Source of the DNA: Kordiimonas sp. SCSIO 12603
Lineage (GTDB): Bacteria > Pseudomonadota > Alphaproteobacteria > Sphingomonadales > Kordiimonadaceae
Direction: 5' to 3'
NCBI RefSeq assembly: GCF_024398035.1
Contig: NZ_CP073748.1
Location: forward strand, 2,021,520 to 2,085,519
DNA length: 64,000 bases
The position numbers and the translations under genes are program-made. The notes below the pieces were generated by a model. The model was not told the origin of the DNA, did not search any database, and saw nothing but the letters and a program-made list of their open reading frames with translations. Shown here piece by piece: positions 17,769 through 27,229 of this stretch (the first letter of the stretch is position 1; the number at the start of each line of letters is the position of its first letter).

Positions 17769-19601
17769 TTATAGGAGACCATAATACCACGGAACGAAAA
17801 TAGTGAAAGTAGCCCACATAACAAAAATTAAGGGTGTCCCTACTTTCACGAAATCAATGAAACGGTAATGACCCGGTGCCATAACCAATAGATTGGTTTG
17901 ATAGCTCATCGGTGTAGCGAAACTACAGTTAGCGCCGAAGATAACCGCGAGCAAGAACGGCATCGCGTCTAATTGAAGCTCTGCGGCCAGTGAAACTGCG
18001 ATTGGTGTGAATAGAACGGCTGTCGCATTGTTGGATAGAACGTTTGTTAAAATCGCCACCAGCATAAAGAAACCGGACAGGAGTACCCATACGGGCGCAG
18101 CTGACATAGCTTCAATTGTGGTGTGGGCAAGCCAGCTAGCACCACCAGTTCCTTGCATAGCTGTGCCGAGCGCGAGCGCCGCACCAACAATTGTGAACAC
18201 TCTGCGGTCAATAGCCCGGCCAGCTTGGCGCACATTAATACAGCGAGTAGCAAGCATAAGTGTTGCACCAAGAAGAGCCGAGATAACGATTGGCAGAATT
18301 TCAAATGCTGCTGTGAATACGATACCTGCAAAAATCATGAGAGCTCGTACAGTATATTCCTTCATGGGAATATCTGTTGCTGAGGATTCCATCAGCATCA
18401 CATCACGGTTTTCTCTGAGCGCTAAAACGTTGTTACGCTTACCCATAACAAGTAGTACATCGCCAGCTTCAAGTCTAAGCTGGGAGATAGCAGCCCGGAT
18501 CATACGGCTCCGGCGCTGAACACCAAGTACATTACAGCCTGTTTCAGAGCGAAAACCTGTTTGTGCGATAGTGCGGCCATCCATGCGTGAGGCTGGCGCT
18601 ATAATCGCTTCAGCAATAACTCTGCGGCTACCTTTTTGTTCTTCTGTGTCTTCGCCTTCTGCGCTGGTTACGGCATCTGGTGTGGCGTTAAGGATTTCAG
18701 TCATTACGCTGCGAGTAGCGGCTACCAGAACAATATCACCATTCTGAAGGGTAATGTCATCGTATGGGGGCAGGAGTTTGTCTGGCCCGCGTTGGATCAT
18801 GCGAACTGTTACATCCTTAAGCCCTGGGAACATGCCTGCAATCGCCCTTTGGCCAACAAGGCCGTTGTCGTCATTCAATTCTAACTGGAACAGGAATTGT
18901 TTACCGCTCCGATTTGCCAGCTGCCCTGCCATATTTTCACGGGAAGTGAGCAGTTTGGGTGCGATAAGTACTACATATACAAGACCAACCATGGCCATGA
19001 CTGCACCGGGGATGGTGAAGTCAAAGAAACTGATAGTGCCGCCGCCAGCACTTTCAAAGGCACCTGCTGCGAGAAGGTTTGTACTGGAGCCAATTTTGGT
19101 CATGTTCCCGCCGAGGATAGCTGCAAAGCTAAGCGGCATCATGACCATAGCAGAACGCTTGCCTAGTTTTTCAGCGAGAGCCGCCAAAATAGGGATGAAA
19201 ATCACGACAACTGGCGTGTTGTTCATAATGGCTGAAATCAACATTACCACAATCAAGCAGGCAATGATAACAAGGCGAGGTGTGCTTTTCCCTACATTGA
19301 TAAGGAAACGAGCCGGCCCGTTTAAGGCACCTGTTTGCACTAGTCCTTGCCCCACAACAAGTAGTGCCATGATGGTAATAAGAGCGGGATCAGCAAAACC
19401 CATAAGCAAATCTTTGCTGGAGATTATCCGCTTGCCGCTATCATCAAGAATAGGGGCTACTTCAAACATAAGAAGTAGTGCGCCAACGGTTGCTATACTG
19501 GAAATCTCAAGTGGGATTTTGTCATACGCATAGGCACAGATAGCACCTGCAACGATCATGAATGTAAGCCACATTTGAATTGTTGGTTCAACCAGTTCCA
19601 T
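17769..19601 (-). CDS. SLC13-family permease with two RCK_C (TrkA-C) domains
   Basis: 610 residues. Two halves of hydrophobic helices (about 10-205 and 410-610) flank two cytoplasmic TrkA-C domains (about 230-310 and 325-405; the second contains QLRLEAGDVLLVMGKR). SLC13/DASS motifs include NNTPVVVIFIPILAALAEKL and, in the second half, NNATAVLFTPIAVSLA. Such proteins carry anions such as sulfate or dicarboxylates with sodium; the substrate is unknown. No gene nearby defines it. Confidence 0.9.
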   Translation of the reverse strand: MELVEPTIQMWLTFMIVAGAICAYAYDKIPLEISSIATVGALLLMFEVAPILDDSGKRIISSKDLLMGFADPALITIMALLVVGQGLVQTGALNGPARFLINVGKSTPRLVIIACLIVVMLISAIMNNTPVVVIFIPILAALAEKLGKRSAMVMMPLSFAAILGGNMTKIGSSTNLLAAGAFESAGGGTISFFDFTIPGAVMAMVGLVYVVLIAPKLLTSRENMAGQLANRSGKQFLFQLELNDDNGLVGQRAIAGMFPGLKDVTVRMIQRGPDKLLPPYDDITLQNGDIVLVAATRSVMTEILNATPDAVTSAEGEDTEEQKGSRRVIAEAIIAPASRMDGRTIAQTGFRSETGCNVLGVQRRSRMIRAAISQLRLEAGDVLLVMGKRNNVLALRENRDVMLMESSATDIPMKEYTVRALMIFAGIVFTAAFEILPIVISALLGATLMLATRCINVRQAGRAIDRRVFTIVGAALALGTAMQGTGGASWLAHTTIEAMSAAPVWVLLSGFFMLVAILTNVLSNNATAVLFTPIAVSLAAELQLDAMPFLLAVIFGANCSFATPMSYQTNLLVMAPGHYRFIDFVKVGTPLIFVMWATFTIFVPWYYGLL

Positions 19602-19724
19602 AAGCAGCTTTACAAAGCCCCCTGTAATAATTCAGCCAAAGAATGGCTCTCCCTTGGCTGTAATTGTTACAGTCGAAAAGGGGGTACCACAAGCTGGAAT
19701 CATGCAAATGGTGAAAATTACCTG

Positions 19725-20648
19725 TTAATAACTGCCACTTAAGCTTGGAGGAACAACAGGTGCTTCGCGAAGAACAAGTACTGTAATTCTGCGATTTTCT
19801 GTTTTTGTAGGTTGATCAGGATATAGAGGATCTGTACCTGCTTTGCCGATGACTTCAAAAATACGGTCTTCGGTAACACCAGAAGCATCTAAAACACGGC
19901 GTGCTGAATTTGCACGGTCAGCACTCAGTTCCCAATTAGTTGCACCGTCTGACCCTTGGTACCGGCCGCCATCTGTGTGGCCTTGAACCGTCAACCGATT
20001 TGGCAAATTCTGTACAGATTTACCAATTTCCATAATTAGTACGCGAGCATATTCATAAAGATCATCGGAGCCTGGGCGGAACATTGCACGCTGATCTTTA
20101 TCGATTAGCTGAATTTTAAGGCCGTCTTCAGTGATTTCCATAATCAACTGATCTTGCATTTCAGATAGGGTAGGGGACTGTTGTATAGCAAGGCGAAGTT
20201 GTTCCTGCGCTTGCTCAAAAGACATATCTTCACGCTCTTTGATACGTTCAGCCAGTTCTTCTATCCGTTCCTGTTCAGCTTGTTCAGCTGTCTTTCCATC
20301 TTGCCCCTGATCACGGTTTTCGTCTGTCGGTCCGCTTTGTGGTGGGCCTGGTATACTTATCGCCACGATTGGGGACGGGTTACTGCCTCGTGCGTCTTCA
20401 GAAGGCGGGTTGATCTGATCCGTTCCAGAGCTACCAACAACAGCTGCTGTTGTTGGAGAGAAATAATCAGCAAGACCTGCAAGAGTTTCTGGCGGAGCGA
20501 CATTAAGTAGCCATAGAAGCATGAAGAAGGCCATCATTGCGGTGGTGAAGTCAGCGTAAGCCACTTTCCACGCACCACCATAGGAGGCATCACCTTCGAT
20601 AATGATGATGTCATCAGCACTCAGTTGTTTTTCATCAATATCGGCCAC
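19725..20648 (-). CDS. motB: Flagellar motor stator protein MotB
   Basis: 307 residues from the GTG at 20648, chosen for its GGAG site; a TTG at 20690 lacks one. One N-terminal helix WKVAYADFTTAMMAFFMLLW carries the Asp that conducts ions, followed by the plug and a C-terminal OmpA-like peptidoglycan-binding domain (about 190-295, with QGHTDGGRYQG and NWELSADRANSARRVL). It anchors the stator to the cell wall. motA is not adjacent, which is unusual for gammaproteobacteria but seen in other alphaproteobacteria. Confidence 0.93.
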   Translation of the reverse strand: MADIDEKQLSADDIIIIEGDASYGGAWKVAYADFTTAMMAFFMLLWLLNVAPPETLAGLADYFSPTTAAVVGSSGTDQINPPSEDARGSNPSPIVAISIPGPPQSGPTDENRDQGQDGKTAEQAEQERIEELAERIKEREDMSFEQAQEQLRLAIQQSPTLSEMQDQLIMEITEDGLKIQLIDKDQRAMFRPGSDDLYEYARVLIMEIGKSVQNLPNRLTVQGHTDGGRYQGSDGATNWELSADRANSARRVLDASGVTEDRIFEVIGKAGTDPLYPDQPTKTENRRITVLVLREAPVVPPSLSGSY

Positions 20649-20725
20649 GCGCCAATCTCCGAAACTCTTGTTCTGAAAGTAATGGAACAATAGTCCTTAA
20701 AATATTGTAAATTCAAGCCTTATAA

Positions 20726-23191
20726 TCAATCTGCGGGTTTGAGTGTAAGCACATCCCTAGAGCTTTCCGGCACTCTTTTTCCTGCTTGTTCTTTAAAGCT
20801 ACTTGTCGGAATTTCAAAATATTCCACATCCCGCCAGAGAGGGAATAAATCCCGGTAATGGTTGGAAAATGGATTGCCCGACTGACCTGTTGGCTGCACA
20901 AAAAGGCTTTTGTCTGGCGCGCTCATGTCAAAAATGCCTCGGTAACTTGCGCCGAAACTTGATTGGTTCAAGCTCGCGGGATTGTTACTGATACCTGATA
21001 CATTCACTGTGTAACGACCGCCTCCAATCGGTGAAGCAACTTCAAACATATTTCGTAATTGCGGTACATTGCTAAGCGGGCGGTGGGTTTGGTGCAATAC
21101 ATGCTCTTTACCCCATGTCCAGTTTGTTGGGTCTATGCCGTGGCGCTCGCTTAACTCTTTTATCGTTGTTTCCATTGCTCGGTTTGTCATCGCCTCACAA
21201 GTTTCAGTTATATCGACTGTATTAATATCGTCGCACCAAGCAAGGGAGACATCTCGGCTAGACACTGGGATATCGAAATATGCAGGGTTTAAATCTGATG
21301 CTGTTTTACCTGAACCCCAGAAGAGAGAGCTTTTTACGAGAACGGGGCGCTGTGCAGAATATGGGGCATACAGTTCAGCCAGGTCGTCTGCCATCAATAG
21401 TCTTTGATAGTTGCGGAACCAGCTTTCGAAAATCAGCGGGCCGGCCTCAGATGTCAACATATTGCCGTCCCATTCAGCTAGAATGCTCTTAGCGCTACTT
21501 TCATCATCAAGGAGTGCTAGCAAGTGCGGTAATATATCACGTGCCATATCTGATACGATATCACTGTGGAGCCTCTTGAAAGAGGTAGCATCATGTTGGT
21601 CAGTTTGAGATAGCTGATCTCTGATCCGGTTACCTCGATAAGGCAAAGACCAATCCCGTGTGATGAAATATGGATAATCCTTATCCACGATTTTTTCATT
21701 CGCGGTGGCGATCACACCGTCTTCAGGATTGAACCTTGTAGGCAGTTCATCGAACGGCAAGTAGCCTTGCCAGTCATAAATAGGGTCCCAGCCCGGTGAA
21801 GGCAGGCGGCCATTAATTTTATTTTCGGGGTGGCGAACAGGAACAAGCGCGGGCGCATAATACCCAATATTACCTTCAATATCTGCGTAGATCATATTCT
21901 GTTCAGGGCCGAAATAATATTTCCCGGCAGCTTTAAACTCTTCAAAGTTTTCGGCGGCAGAAAGCTTTTCAAGTGCAACAACTGCCGTATCTGTTTCCTG
22001 AAGGGCTGTCCATTGAAGGGCAAGTACATAATCACCATCAATGAAATCTTTGTCGTCAGGTCGAATATCAGAAATAACCGGACCGTGGCGTGTTTCTCGC
22101 ACATCAAGAATAACGTCTTCTGCGCCTTTTACCTTGATGATTTCCTGCCTCTTCACGAATTCTGCGGGACCTGTTGGTGTAAGGTAATTGCCATTCTCAA
22201 GCAGTTTTTCAATAAACAGATCCTGGCTATCAGGGTAGGTGTTGGTGAAACCCCAAGAAATGGTATCATTGCGGCCCAGCACTACATAAGGAGAGCCCGG
22301 AAAGCCAACTCCAACAACATTTTTACCTGTTGCCGTGTTATGTGTGCGCATCAGATACCAAATAGACGGTGTGGTTAGACCGAGGTGCGGGTCGTTCGCT
22401 AGAAGTGGTTTGCCAGATTTGGTTTTACTGCCGTCTACAACCCAGTTGTTGGAGCCGTAACCTGCAGGCTTCTCAGCACCAATTACTTCAGCAATACCGA
22501 AGTGGCTTGCATCTGCAATTGCTTGTGTGATTTGGGGCAGAGGAAGCTCTTCCGGATCTCCAGGGTATGTTGGATAGATAGACAAAACCTGTTCAGGGCT
22601 TAGCTTAGTAAGCATGCGAGCTCGGGCGATTTCATGGCGCATATTACCTGAAAGATCGAGCCACATCAGTTTTTGCCAGATAATTGAATCGATAGGATGC
22701 CATGGCTCTGGTGTTACACCTGTAAGCAGAAATTCAGGAGGAAGGGCGCCGCTGTGTTGTTTTAGAAATGCGTTTACACCTGCGGAATAAGCCTCGAGGC
22801 GTTTCTTAGTATCGGCAGGAAGCGCTTCCCAAGCCGATGTAGCCCTTTCTGTAAAGCCGAGTGTGCGGAAGAATTTATCAAGAGGGAGAGCTTCTTTACC
22901 AAGAATTTCAGCAACGCGGCCATGCGCTATTCTGCGGTTCATTTCCATTTGCCACAAACGGTCCTGAGCATGAACAAAACCAACGGCAAAATTTATATCG
23001 TCGATAGATGATCCTAGAATATGAGGGACACCATGTTCATCTCTCGCAATCGTGACATCTTCTGAAATACCTGCAATGCGGATAGTGCCGTTAGTTTGCG
23101 GCAGGCTGCTTGTTAGCCATACATAGCCAAAAAGGCCTGCGGCGATCAGTAAGCCAATAATTGTAATTAGAATAAACTTTAACTTGCTCAT
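20726..23191 (-). CDS. Penicillin acylase family (Ntn-hydrolase) protein
   Basis: 821 residues from the ATG at 23191, preceded by GGAGGAAAC. An N-terminal hydrophobic segment (about 3-25) directs export or anchors it. The precursor alpha part (VTIARDEHGVPHILGSS and FVHAQDRLWQMEMNRR) is followed by the autoproteolytic site GSNNWVVDGSKTKSGKPLL, where Ser247 becomes the N-terminal nucleophile of the beta chain. Such enzymes hydrolyse amides such as beta-lactam side chains or acyl-homoserine lactones, so quorum quenching is possible but not shown. Divergent from the HIBADH-family gene. Confidence 0.92.
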   Translation of the reverse strand: MSKLKFILITIIGLLIAAGLFGYVWLTSSLPQTNGTIRIAGISEDVTIARDEHGVPHILGSSIDDINFAVGFVHAQDRLWQMEMNRRIAHGRVAEILGKEALPLDKFFRTLGFTERATSAWEALPADTKKRLEAYSAGVNAFLKQHSGALPPEFLLTGVTPEPWHPIDSIIWQKLMWLDLSGNMRHEIARARMLTKLSPEQVLSIYPTYPGDPEELPLPQITQAIADASHFGIAEVIGAEKPAGYGSNNWVVDGSKTKSGKPLLANDPHLGLTTPSIWYLMRTHNTATGKNVVGVGFPGSPYVVLGRNDTISWGFTNTYPDSQDLFIEKLLENGNYLTPTGPAEFVKRQEIIKVKGAEDVILDVRETRHGPVISDIRPDDKDFIDGDYVLALQWTALQETDTAVVALEKLSAAENFEEFKAAGKYYFGPEQNMIYADIEGNIGYYAPALVPVRHPENKINGRLPSPGWDPIYDWQGYLPFDELPTRFNPEDGVIATANEKIVDKDYPYFITRDWSLPYRGNRIRDQLSQTDQHDATSFKRLHSDIVSDMARDILPHLLALLDDESSAKSILAEWDGNMLTSEAGPLIFESWFRNYQRLLMADDLAELYAPYSAQRPVLVKSSLFWGSGKTASDLNPAYFDIPVSSRDVSLAWCDDINTVDITETCEAMTNRAMETTIKELSERHGIDPTNWTWGKEHVLHQTHRPLSNVPQLRNMFEVASPIGGGRYTVNVSGISNNPASLNQSSFGASYRGIFDMSAPDKSLFVQPTGQSGNPFSNHYRDLFPLWRDVEYFEIPTSSFKEQAGKRVPESSRDVLTLKPAD

Positions 23192-23316
23192 GTTTCCTCC
23201 CCCGAACCATGAATAGAATGCTGGACAGCTAAAAGAACTGCCCCTATGCACAAAAGTAGATTTATCGCAGTTAAAGTGAATTAGACTGAAGAGTCTAGTC
23301 ATCAAGGGGAATTAGT

Positions 23317-24201
23317 ATGGCAAAAGTTGCATTTCTTGGACTTGGAGTGATGGGATATCCGATGGCTGGGCATTTGGCGGCGGCCGGGAATGATGTAACT
23401 GTTTATAATAGAACCGCATCTAAAGCTGAAGCCTGGGTTGAGGAATATTCCGATAAATGCACTGGGGAACTTTATGCTGCTCCAACACCAGCAGGGGCTG
23501 CCGCGGATGCTGATTTTGTTTTTGCCTGCGTAGGTGCCGACAAAGATGTTGAGCATATCTGTGTGGGTGAGGAAGGCGCTTTTGCTGCAATGAAAAAAGG
23601 CGCCGTGTTCATTGACCATACTACAGCTTCAGCAGCTTGTGCACGTGAGATGGCGGATAAGGCCAATGAATACGGCCTGTCGTTTGTAGATGGCCCTGTT
23701 TCTGGTGGTGAAGCTGGCGCGGTTAACGGCGTACTTACTGTTATGTGCGGTGGTGATCGGGCAGCCTTTGATGCCGCGGAGCCTATAATGCAGGCTTATG
23801 CAAAATCTATTAAACTATTGGGTGAAGCTGGTGCTGGCCAGCTTACCAAGATGGCCAACCAGATTTGTATTGCAGGTACGGTACAAGGCCTCGCAGAGGC
23901 ACTTCATTTCTCCATGGAAGCCGGTCTTGATGCCAAGGGGGTAGTGGAAGTTATCAGCAAAGGTGCTGCGCAGAGTTGGCAGATGGATAACCGCGCCAAC
24001 ACGATGATTGACGGCGAATTTGATTTTGGCTTTGCAGTTGATTGGATGCGTAAAGACCTTTCTATTGTACTGGATGAAGCGCGCCGCTCAGGGCTTTCAT
24101 TGCCGTTAACGGCGCTTGTTGACCAGTTTTATGCAGATGTCCAAAAGATGGGTGGGAATAGAAACGATACATCCAGTCTTATCCGCCGTTTCCGCGATTA
24201 G
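23317..24201 (+). CDS. NAD(P)-dependent 3-hydroxyisobutyrate dehydrogenase family protein
   Basis: 294 residues. The N-terminal Rossmann motif FLGLGVMGYPMAGHLAAAG (6-24), the substrate motif DGPVSGGEAGAVNG (about 120-133), and the catalytic Lys in LTKMANQ (about 174) are all present, so it should be active. Family members oxidise beta-hydroxyacids such as 3-hydroxyisobutyrate or tartronate semialdehyde. No valine-degradation genes are adjacent, so the substrate is open. The ATG follows AAGGGG. Confidence 0.88.
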   Translation: MAKVAFLGLGVMGYPMAGHLAAAGNDVTVYNRTASKAEAWVEEYSDKCTGELYAAPTPAGAAADADFVFACVGADKDVEHICVGEEGAFAAMKKGAVFIDHTTASAACAREMADKANEYGLSFVDGPVSGGEAGAVNGVLTVMCGGDRAAFDAAEPIMQAYAKSIKLLGEAGAGQLTKMANQICIAGTVQGLAEALHFSMEAGLDAKGVVEVISKGAAQSWQMDNRANTMIDGEFDFGFAVDWMRKDLSIVLDEARRSGLSLPLTALVDQFYADVQKMGGNRNDTSSLIRRFRD

Positions 24202-24227
24202 GTAAAACGTGATTTGAAACTCGTCAT

Positions 24228-24267
24228 ACCCCCAGCTAAATACACTTAGCATTTGCTGGGGGTTTTT
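24228..24267 (+). terminator. Terminator hairpin overlapping the nrtS ribosome-binding site
   Basis: Perfect 9-bp stem ACCCCCAGC (24228-24236) / GCTGGGGGT (24255-24263) followed by TTTT just before the nrtS ATG at 24268. It ends the upstream gene, and its 3' arm contains the G-run that would serve as the Shine-Dalgarno of nrtS, so read-through transcripts would have that site paired. Confidence 0.75.
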
Positions 24268-24492
24268 ATGTTTTGGCAATTCGTATTTGAAAAGAAGACA
24301 GTGAAGCGCGCTTTGAAAGTAGCGCTTGTTGTCGGTACCATTCTCGTAACCATTAATCAGTGGCAAGCCCTTACGGGTGATGTTCCGCTTGATATTATCA
24401 AGGTTATCTTAACCTATATCGTGCCTTATTGTGTCTCCAGCTATTCAACTGCAACTGCTCTGCAGGAACAGCAAAACTCATCCGAGGAATAA
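24268..24492 (+). CDS. nrtS: NrtS-family small nitrate/nitrite transporter
   Basis: 74 residues with two hydrophobic helices (about 17-33 and 45-62). KRALKVALVVGTILVTINQW and LTYIVPYCVSSYS match the NrtS family, small membrane proteins first linked to nitrate and nitrite uptake in marine cyanobacteria. No nitrate-assimilation genes lie nearby. The ATG at 24268 is preferred to an upstream TTG because GGGGG precedes it, though that G-run is also in a hairpin stem. Confidence 0.8.
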   Translation: MFWQFVFEKKTVKRALKVALVVGTILVTINQWQALTGDVPLDIIKVILTYIVPYCVSSYSTATALQEQQNSSEE

Positions 24493-24519
24493 AGAATAGT
24501 GGCACGAGGGGGCCGAGTT

Positions 24520-25341
24520 ATGACAGAGACAAATCAAAACCTGAAAAATGCAGCAGAAACCGTGGGGGTTATCAAGGCTAATGCAGAGGCTGTAAATGCG
24601 GCATCTAAAGCCCGAGTTACGTTTATTGAAGAATTGGTATCCCAATCAGAGCGCATAACTGCAAGTGTTGCAGGTATTGAAGGTAATGCTAGAGAAAATT
24701 ATGACGTTCTTGAGGGCACATCCAGTGAAGTTCGTAATATCGTCAATGATGTGCAGTTGGTTATAAATGCTCTTAAATCCAGTTTAGATAATGCCCAACG
24801 AATGGCATCGGCTCTCCAAGCCTTTGAGCAGCGGTTTGAGCGGGTAGGGTTAATTTCCGATGAAATTACAGCCATTGCCAAGCAAACGAATATGCTAGCT
24901 CTAAACGCGATGATTGAAGCAAAACGGGCAGGTGAAATGGGGTTGGGCTTCGCGGTCGTTGCCCAAGAGGTTAGGGACCTCGCCAGCAGTACAAGCCAAT
25001 CTGCCAATGAAATTAGCGAGCTATCAAATGAGCTTACAGGTGGCATTGACGCGATGGTAGCAGATTGCAGCAGTTTGCAAACCAGTATGTCTGATAGCGT
25101 TGCGACGGGAGATAATAACCTCTCACAAATTGCTATGATTGGTGAATGTATTGATCGTGCAGTAAGCCAGTCTTCCCAAACCGCAGAAGAAGCATCCAGC
25201 CAGAGTAATGAATTTGCTTCACTGATAGGGCATCTAAGTCAGCTTAAAGCAGATACTGAGGCTGCAATCGCGGGGTCTTCAAAAAACATAGAACTGGCAA
25301 CCAATGTTTTGAACTTAATACAGCAGGGTAAAGCCTCTTAA
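24520..25341 (+). CDS. Soluble methyl-accepting chemotaxis-like signalling protein
   Basis: 273 residues from the ATG at 24520 (an in-frame GTG at 24499 is the alternative). There is no transmembrane helix or sensor domain, only long coiled-coil with the chemoreceptor tip: [20 protein letters not shown] followed by [20 protein letters not shown]. It should contact CheA/CheW in the cytoplasm or form mixed arrays. No cheW pentapeptide tether is evident at the C-terminus. Starts close behind nrtS. Confidence 0.85.
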   Translation: MTETNQNLKNAAETVGVIKANAEAVNAASKARVTFIEELVSQSERITASVAGIEGNARENYDVLEGTSSEVRNIVNDVQLVINALKSSLDNAQRMASALQAFEQRFERVGLISDEITAIAKQTNMLALNAMIEAKRAGEMGLGFAVVAQEVRDLASSTSQSANEISELSNELTGGIDAMVADCSSLQTSMSDSVATGDNNLSQIAMIGECIDRAVSQSSQTAEEASSQSNEFASLIGHLSQLKADTEAAIAGSSKNIELATNVLNLIQQGKAS

Positions 25342-25477
25342 CCGTTTAACGAGTGCTTTGATCCAGTTTTTAGCGCTTTTATGGGTTTTGCTGTTCACGT
25401 ACTTATTAGTATATTTGTTACCTGTATAGATAGCAATGTGAAGAGACGTTTTGTCTTTCGTTGACTATATTAAGTTT

Positions 25478-25978
25478 ATGGAAGCAAAATATATAAAGTT
25501 GATTGTTCCTACCCTGTTGATTGCGGGCTGGGTACAATATTCACCAGCTGTTGTCGCACAAGATACTATTGGCACAGCAAATGAAGCGCAGACCATTGCA
25601 GTGGCAATGGGCGGGTTTGATCCAACCAGCTATTTCAGTGGTGATTTACCTGTAGCGGGCCAACAAAATATTTATCACATTCATCAGGGGCAATATTATT
25701 ATTTTGCCTCTATTGAAAATAGAGATGCCTTTGTTGCTAATCCTGTAAAATATTCACCACAATATGCAGGACATTGTGCACACTCTTTTTCACAAACTAT
25801 CGAAAGGCTTGGTGATCCCAGCGTTTTTAATGTGGATAAGGATGGTAAGCTCTTTTTGTTTGCCGATAAGGGGGCAAAGGAAGCTTGGCTGAAGAATGTA
25901 ACTGAATATAAAGAGTTGGCTGATAAAAGGTGGCAAATCCGCCAGGAAAACATCACCAAGTACAAAGTGACATTCTAA
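25478..25978 (+). CDS. Exported YHS-domain protein
   Basis: About 166 residues. The N-terminus has a signal sequence (IKLIVPTLLIAGWVQYSPAVVAQ) and the rest a YHS-like domain: GFDPTSYFSGDLPVAGQQ, YYYFASIENRDAFVANPVKY, PQYAGHCAHSF. YHS proteins are often linked to metals or heme, and exported ones are common in marine bacteria; the function is unknown. The ATG at 25478 was chosen for its fit to the signal peptide, and its ribosome site is weak. An upstream TTG at 25451 is in frame. Confidence 0.75.
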   Translation: MEAKYIKLIVPTLLIAGWVQYSPAVVAQDTIGTANEAQTIAVAMGGFDPTSYFSGDLPVAGQQNIYHIHQGQYYYFASIENRDAFVANPVKYSPQYAGHCAHSFSQTIERLGDPSVFNVDKDGKLFLFADKGAKEAWLKNVTEYKELADKRWQIRQENITKYKVTF

Positions 25979-26046
25979 AAGTGAGATTGCTTGGCTTTGG
26001 TAATGCCTTGTAAGTTAAGTATATAGCCGATTATAGGCTAATTCGT

Positions 26047-26075
26047 TTGACTTTTCGCTTAATCAGTTATATGCA
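26047..26075 (+). promoter_or_regulatory. Candidate sigma-70-type promoter of rpsD
   Basis: TTGACT (26047-26052), a 17-base spacer and TATGCA (26070-26075), about 115 bases before the rpsD start. Agreement with consensus is good at -35 and moderate at -10. Confidence 0.45.
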
Positions 26076-26189
26076 CGCCCAGTTAATGAATGGGGAAGCC
26101 AATTGGTGGCACGCCCCGCGCAGGCAATATAGTGCACTCGTTTTCGGACCGCACACCGCCTGTGGCGCTTAAAAAGAGGAGCGATTCGC

Positions 26190-26801
26190 ATGTCCAAGCG
26201 TATTCAAGCGAAATACAAAATCGACCGCCGTATGGGCGAAAACATCTGGGGCCGCGCTAAGTCTCCAGTGAACACTCGTGAATATGGCCCAGGTCAACAC
26301 GGTCAGCGCCGTAAAGGTAAGCTTTCTGACTTCGGTATTCAGCTACGTGCTAAACAGAAGCTAAAAGGCTATTACGGTAACATTCAGGAAAAGCAGTTCC
26401 GTCGTTACTACGATGAAGCTGTACGTCGTAAAGGTGATACAGGTGAAAACCTAGTTGGTATTCTAGAATGCCGCCTAGACGCTCTTGTATACCGCGCGAA
26501 GTTTGTTCCTACAGTGTTTGCTGCTCGTCAATTCGTAAACCACGGCCACGTTCTTGTTAACGGTCAGCGTTGTAACATCCCATCACGTATGGTTAAGCCT
26601 GGTGATGTTGTTGAGATCCGCGAAAAATCTCGCCAGATCCCAATGGTTATTGAAGCTGCTGGTAGCCCAGAGCGTGAAATTCCTGAGTATGTAACAGTTG
26701 AAGGTGCTAAAGCTACTTTCGTACGTGTTCCTACTCTTGATGAAGTTCCATACCCAGTAATCATGGAACCGAACCTAGTGGTGGAATTCTACTCTCGTTA
26801 A
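26190..26801 (+). CDS. rpsD: 30S ribosomal protein S4
   Basis: 203 residues, primary 16S rRNA-binding protein of the small subunit. [20 protein letters not shown] and [18 protein letters not shown] are typical alphaproteobacterial S4; the S4 RNA-binding domain ([20 protein letters not shown] then [11 protein letters not shown]) lies at about 93-155. It is a single-gene unit here, away from the alpha operon, as is normal in this class. GAGGAGCG precedes the ATG. A strong terminator follows. Confidence 0.97.
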   Translation: MSKRIQAKYKIDRRMGENIWGRAKSPVNTREYGPGQHGQRRKGKLSDFGIQLRAKQKLKGYYGNIQEKQFRRYYDEAVRRKGDTGENLVGILECRLDALVYRAKFVPTVFAARQFVNHGHVLVNGQRCNIPSRMVKPGDVVEIREKSRQIPMVIEAAGSPEREIPEYVTVEGAKATFVRVPTLDEVPYPVIMEPNLVVEFYSR

Positions 26802-26828
26802 TTTTAACGAGACAAGGACAGTTTCCAG

Positions 26829-26864
26829 AAAGGCCGTGGGCATTTTGCCTGCGGCCTTTTTTTA
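26829..26864 (+). terminator. Terminator after rpsD
   Basis: AAAGGCCG ... CGGCCTTT stem with a nested GC/GC pairing around an ATTTT loop, followed by seven T residues, 28 bases past the rpsD stop. Confidence 0.9.
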
Positions 26865-26928
26865 TGGAATCTACTTCTATGCAAAATATGAATAATAAAA
26901 ATTGATCAATGACGTTTTACTCTTATGG

Positions 26929-27072
26929 TTAAGCCAGGCTTAACCTTCACTCAAGAGTTGCTTTTTAAATATTCTACGCTGTGATTAGCCCGAAAAAATA
27001 TCAAATAACATAAGTTTATGGTTAATGAATTATTAAAAATCTAATGATTTCAATGATTTAACCTATTATTAA
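26929..27072 (+). promoter_or_regulatory. Three CtrA-type boxes (TTAA-N7-TTAA) upstream of the chemoreceptor gene
   Basis: Perfect TTAA-N7-TTAA sites at 26929-26943, 27022-27036 and 27058-27072 in the 428-base gap between rpsD and the chemoreceptor gene. The first is embedded in a 19-base palindrome (GGTTAAGCC-A-GGCTTAACC). TTAA-N7-TTAA is the binding motif of CtrA, the alphaproteobacterial cell-cycle and motility regulator. The rest of the gap is AT-rich, with small hairpins TGCAC/GTGCA at 27105-27118 and AGGGTA/TACCCT at 27134-27157 in the presumed leader; no gene is seen in it. Confidence 0.6.
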
Positions 27073-27229
27073 AATTTTATCTATTATCCTCGGTGTAGGA
27101 GCGGTGCACAAAAGTGCAGGCCAAATTACATTTAGGGTATTTGTGAGAGGTTACCCTGTTGGGGCAGTAGATTTGGACGAGCCTAAAAGTGAATGAAGCG
27201 TGTAGGGCGCTTTTGCGAAGGGTGAATCT

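Noticed and set aside
18754-19533. 259-codon plus-strand frame inside the SLC13 permease gene
   Set aside because: Composition (Pro, Arg, Ser, Ala repeats) and full overlap with a clear gene mark it as a shadow of the permease.
20690-20699. CtrA box upstream of motB
   Set aside because: TTAA-N7-TAAA has one mismatch and stands alone, so it was not called.
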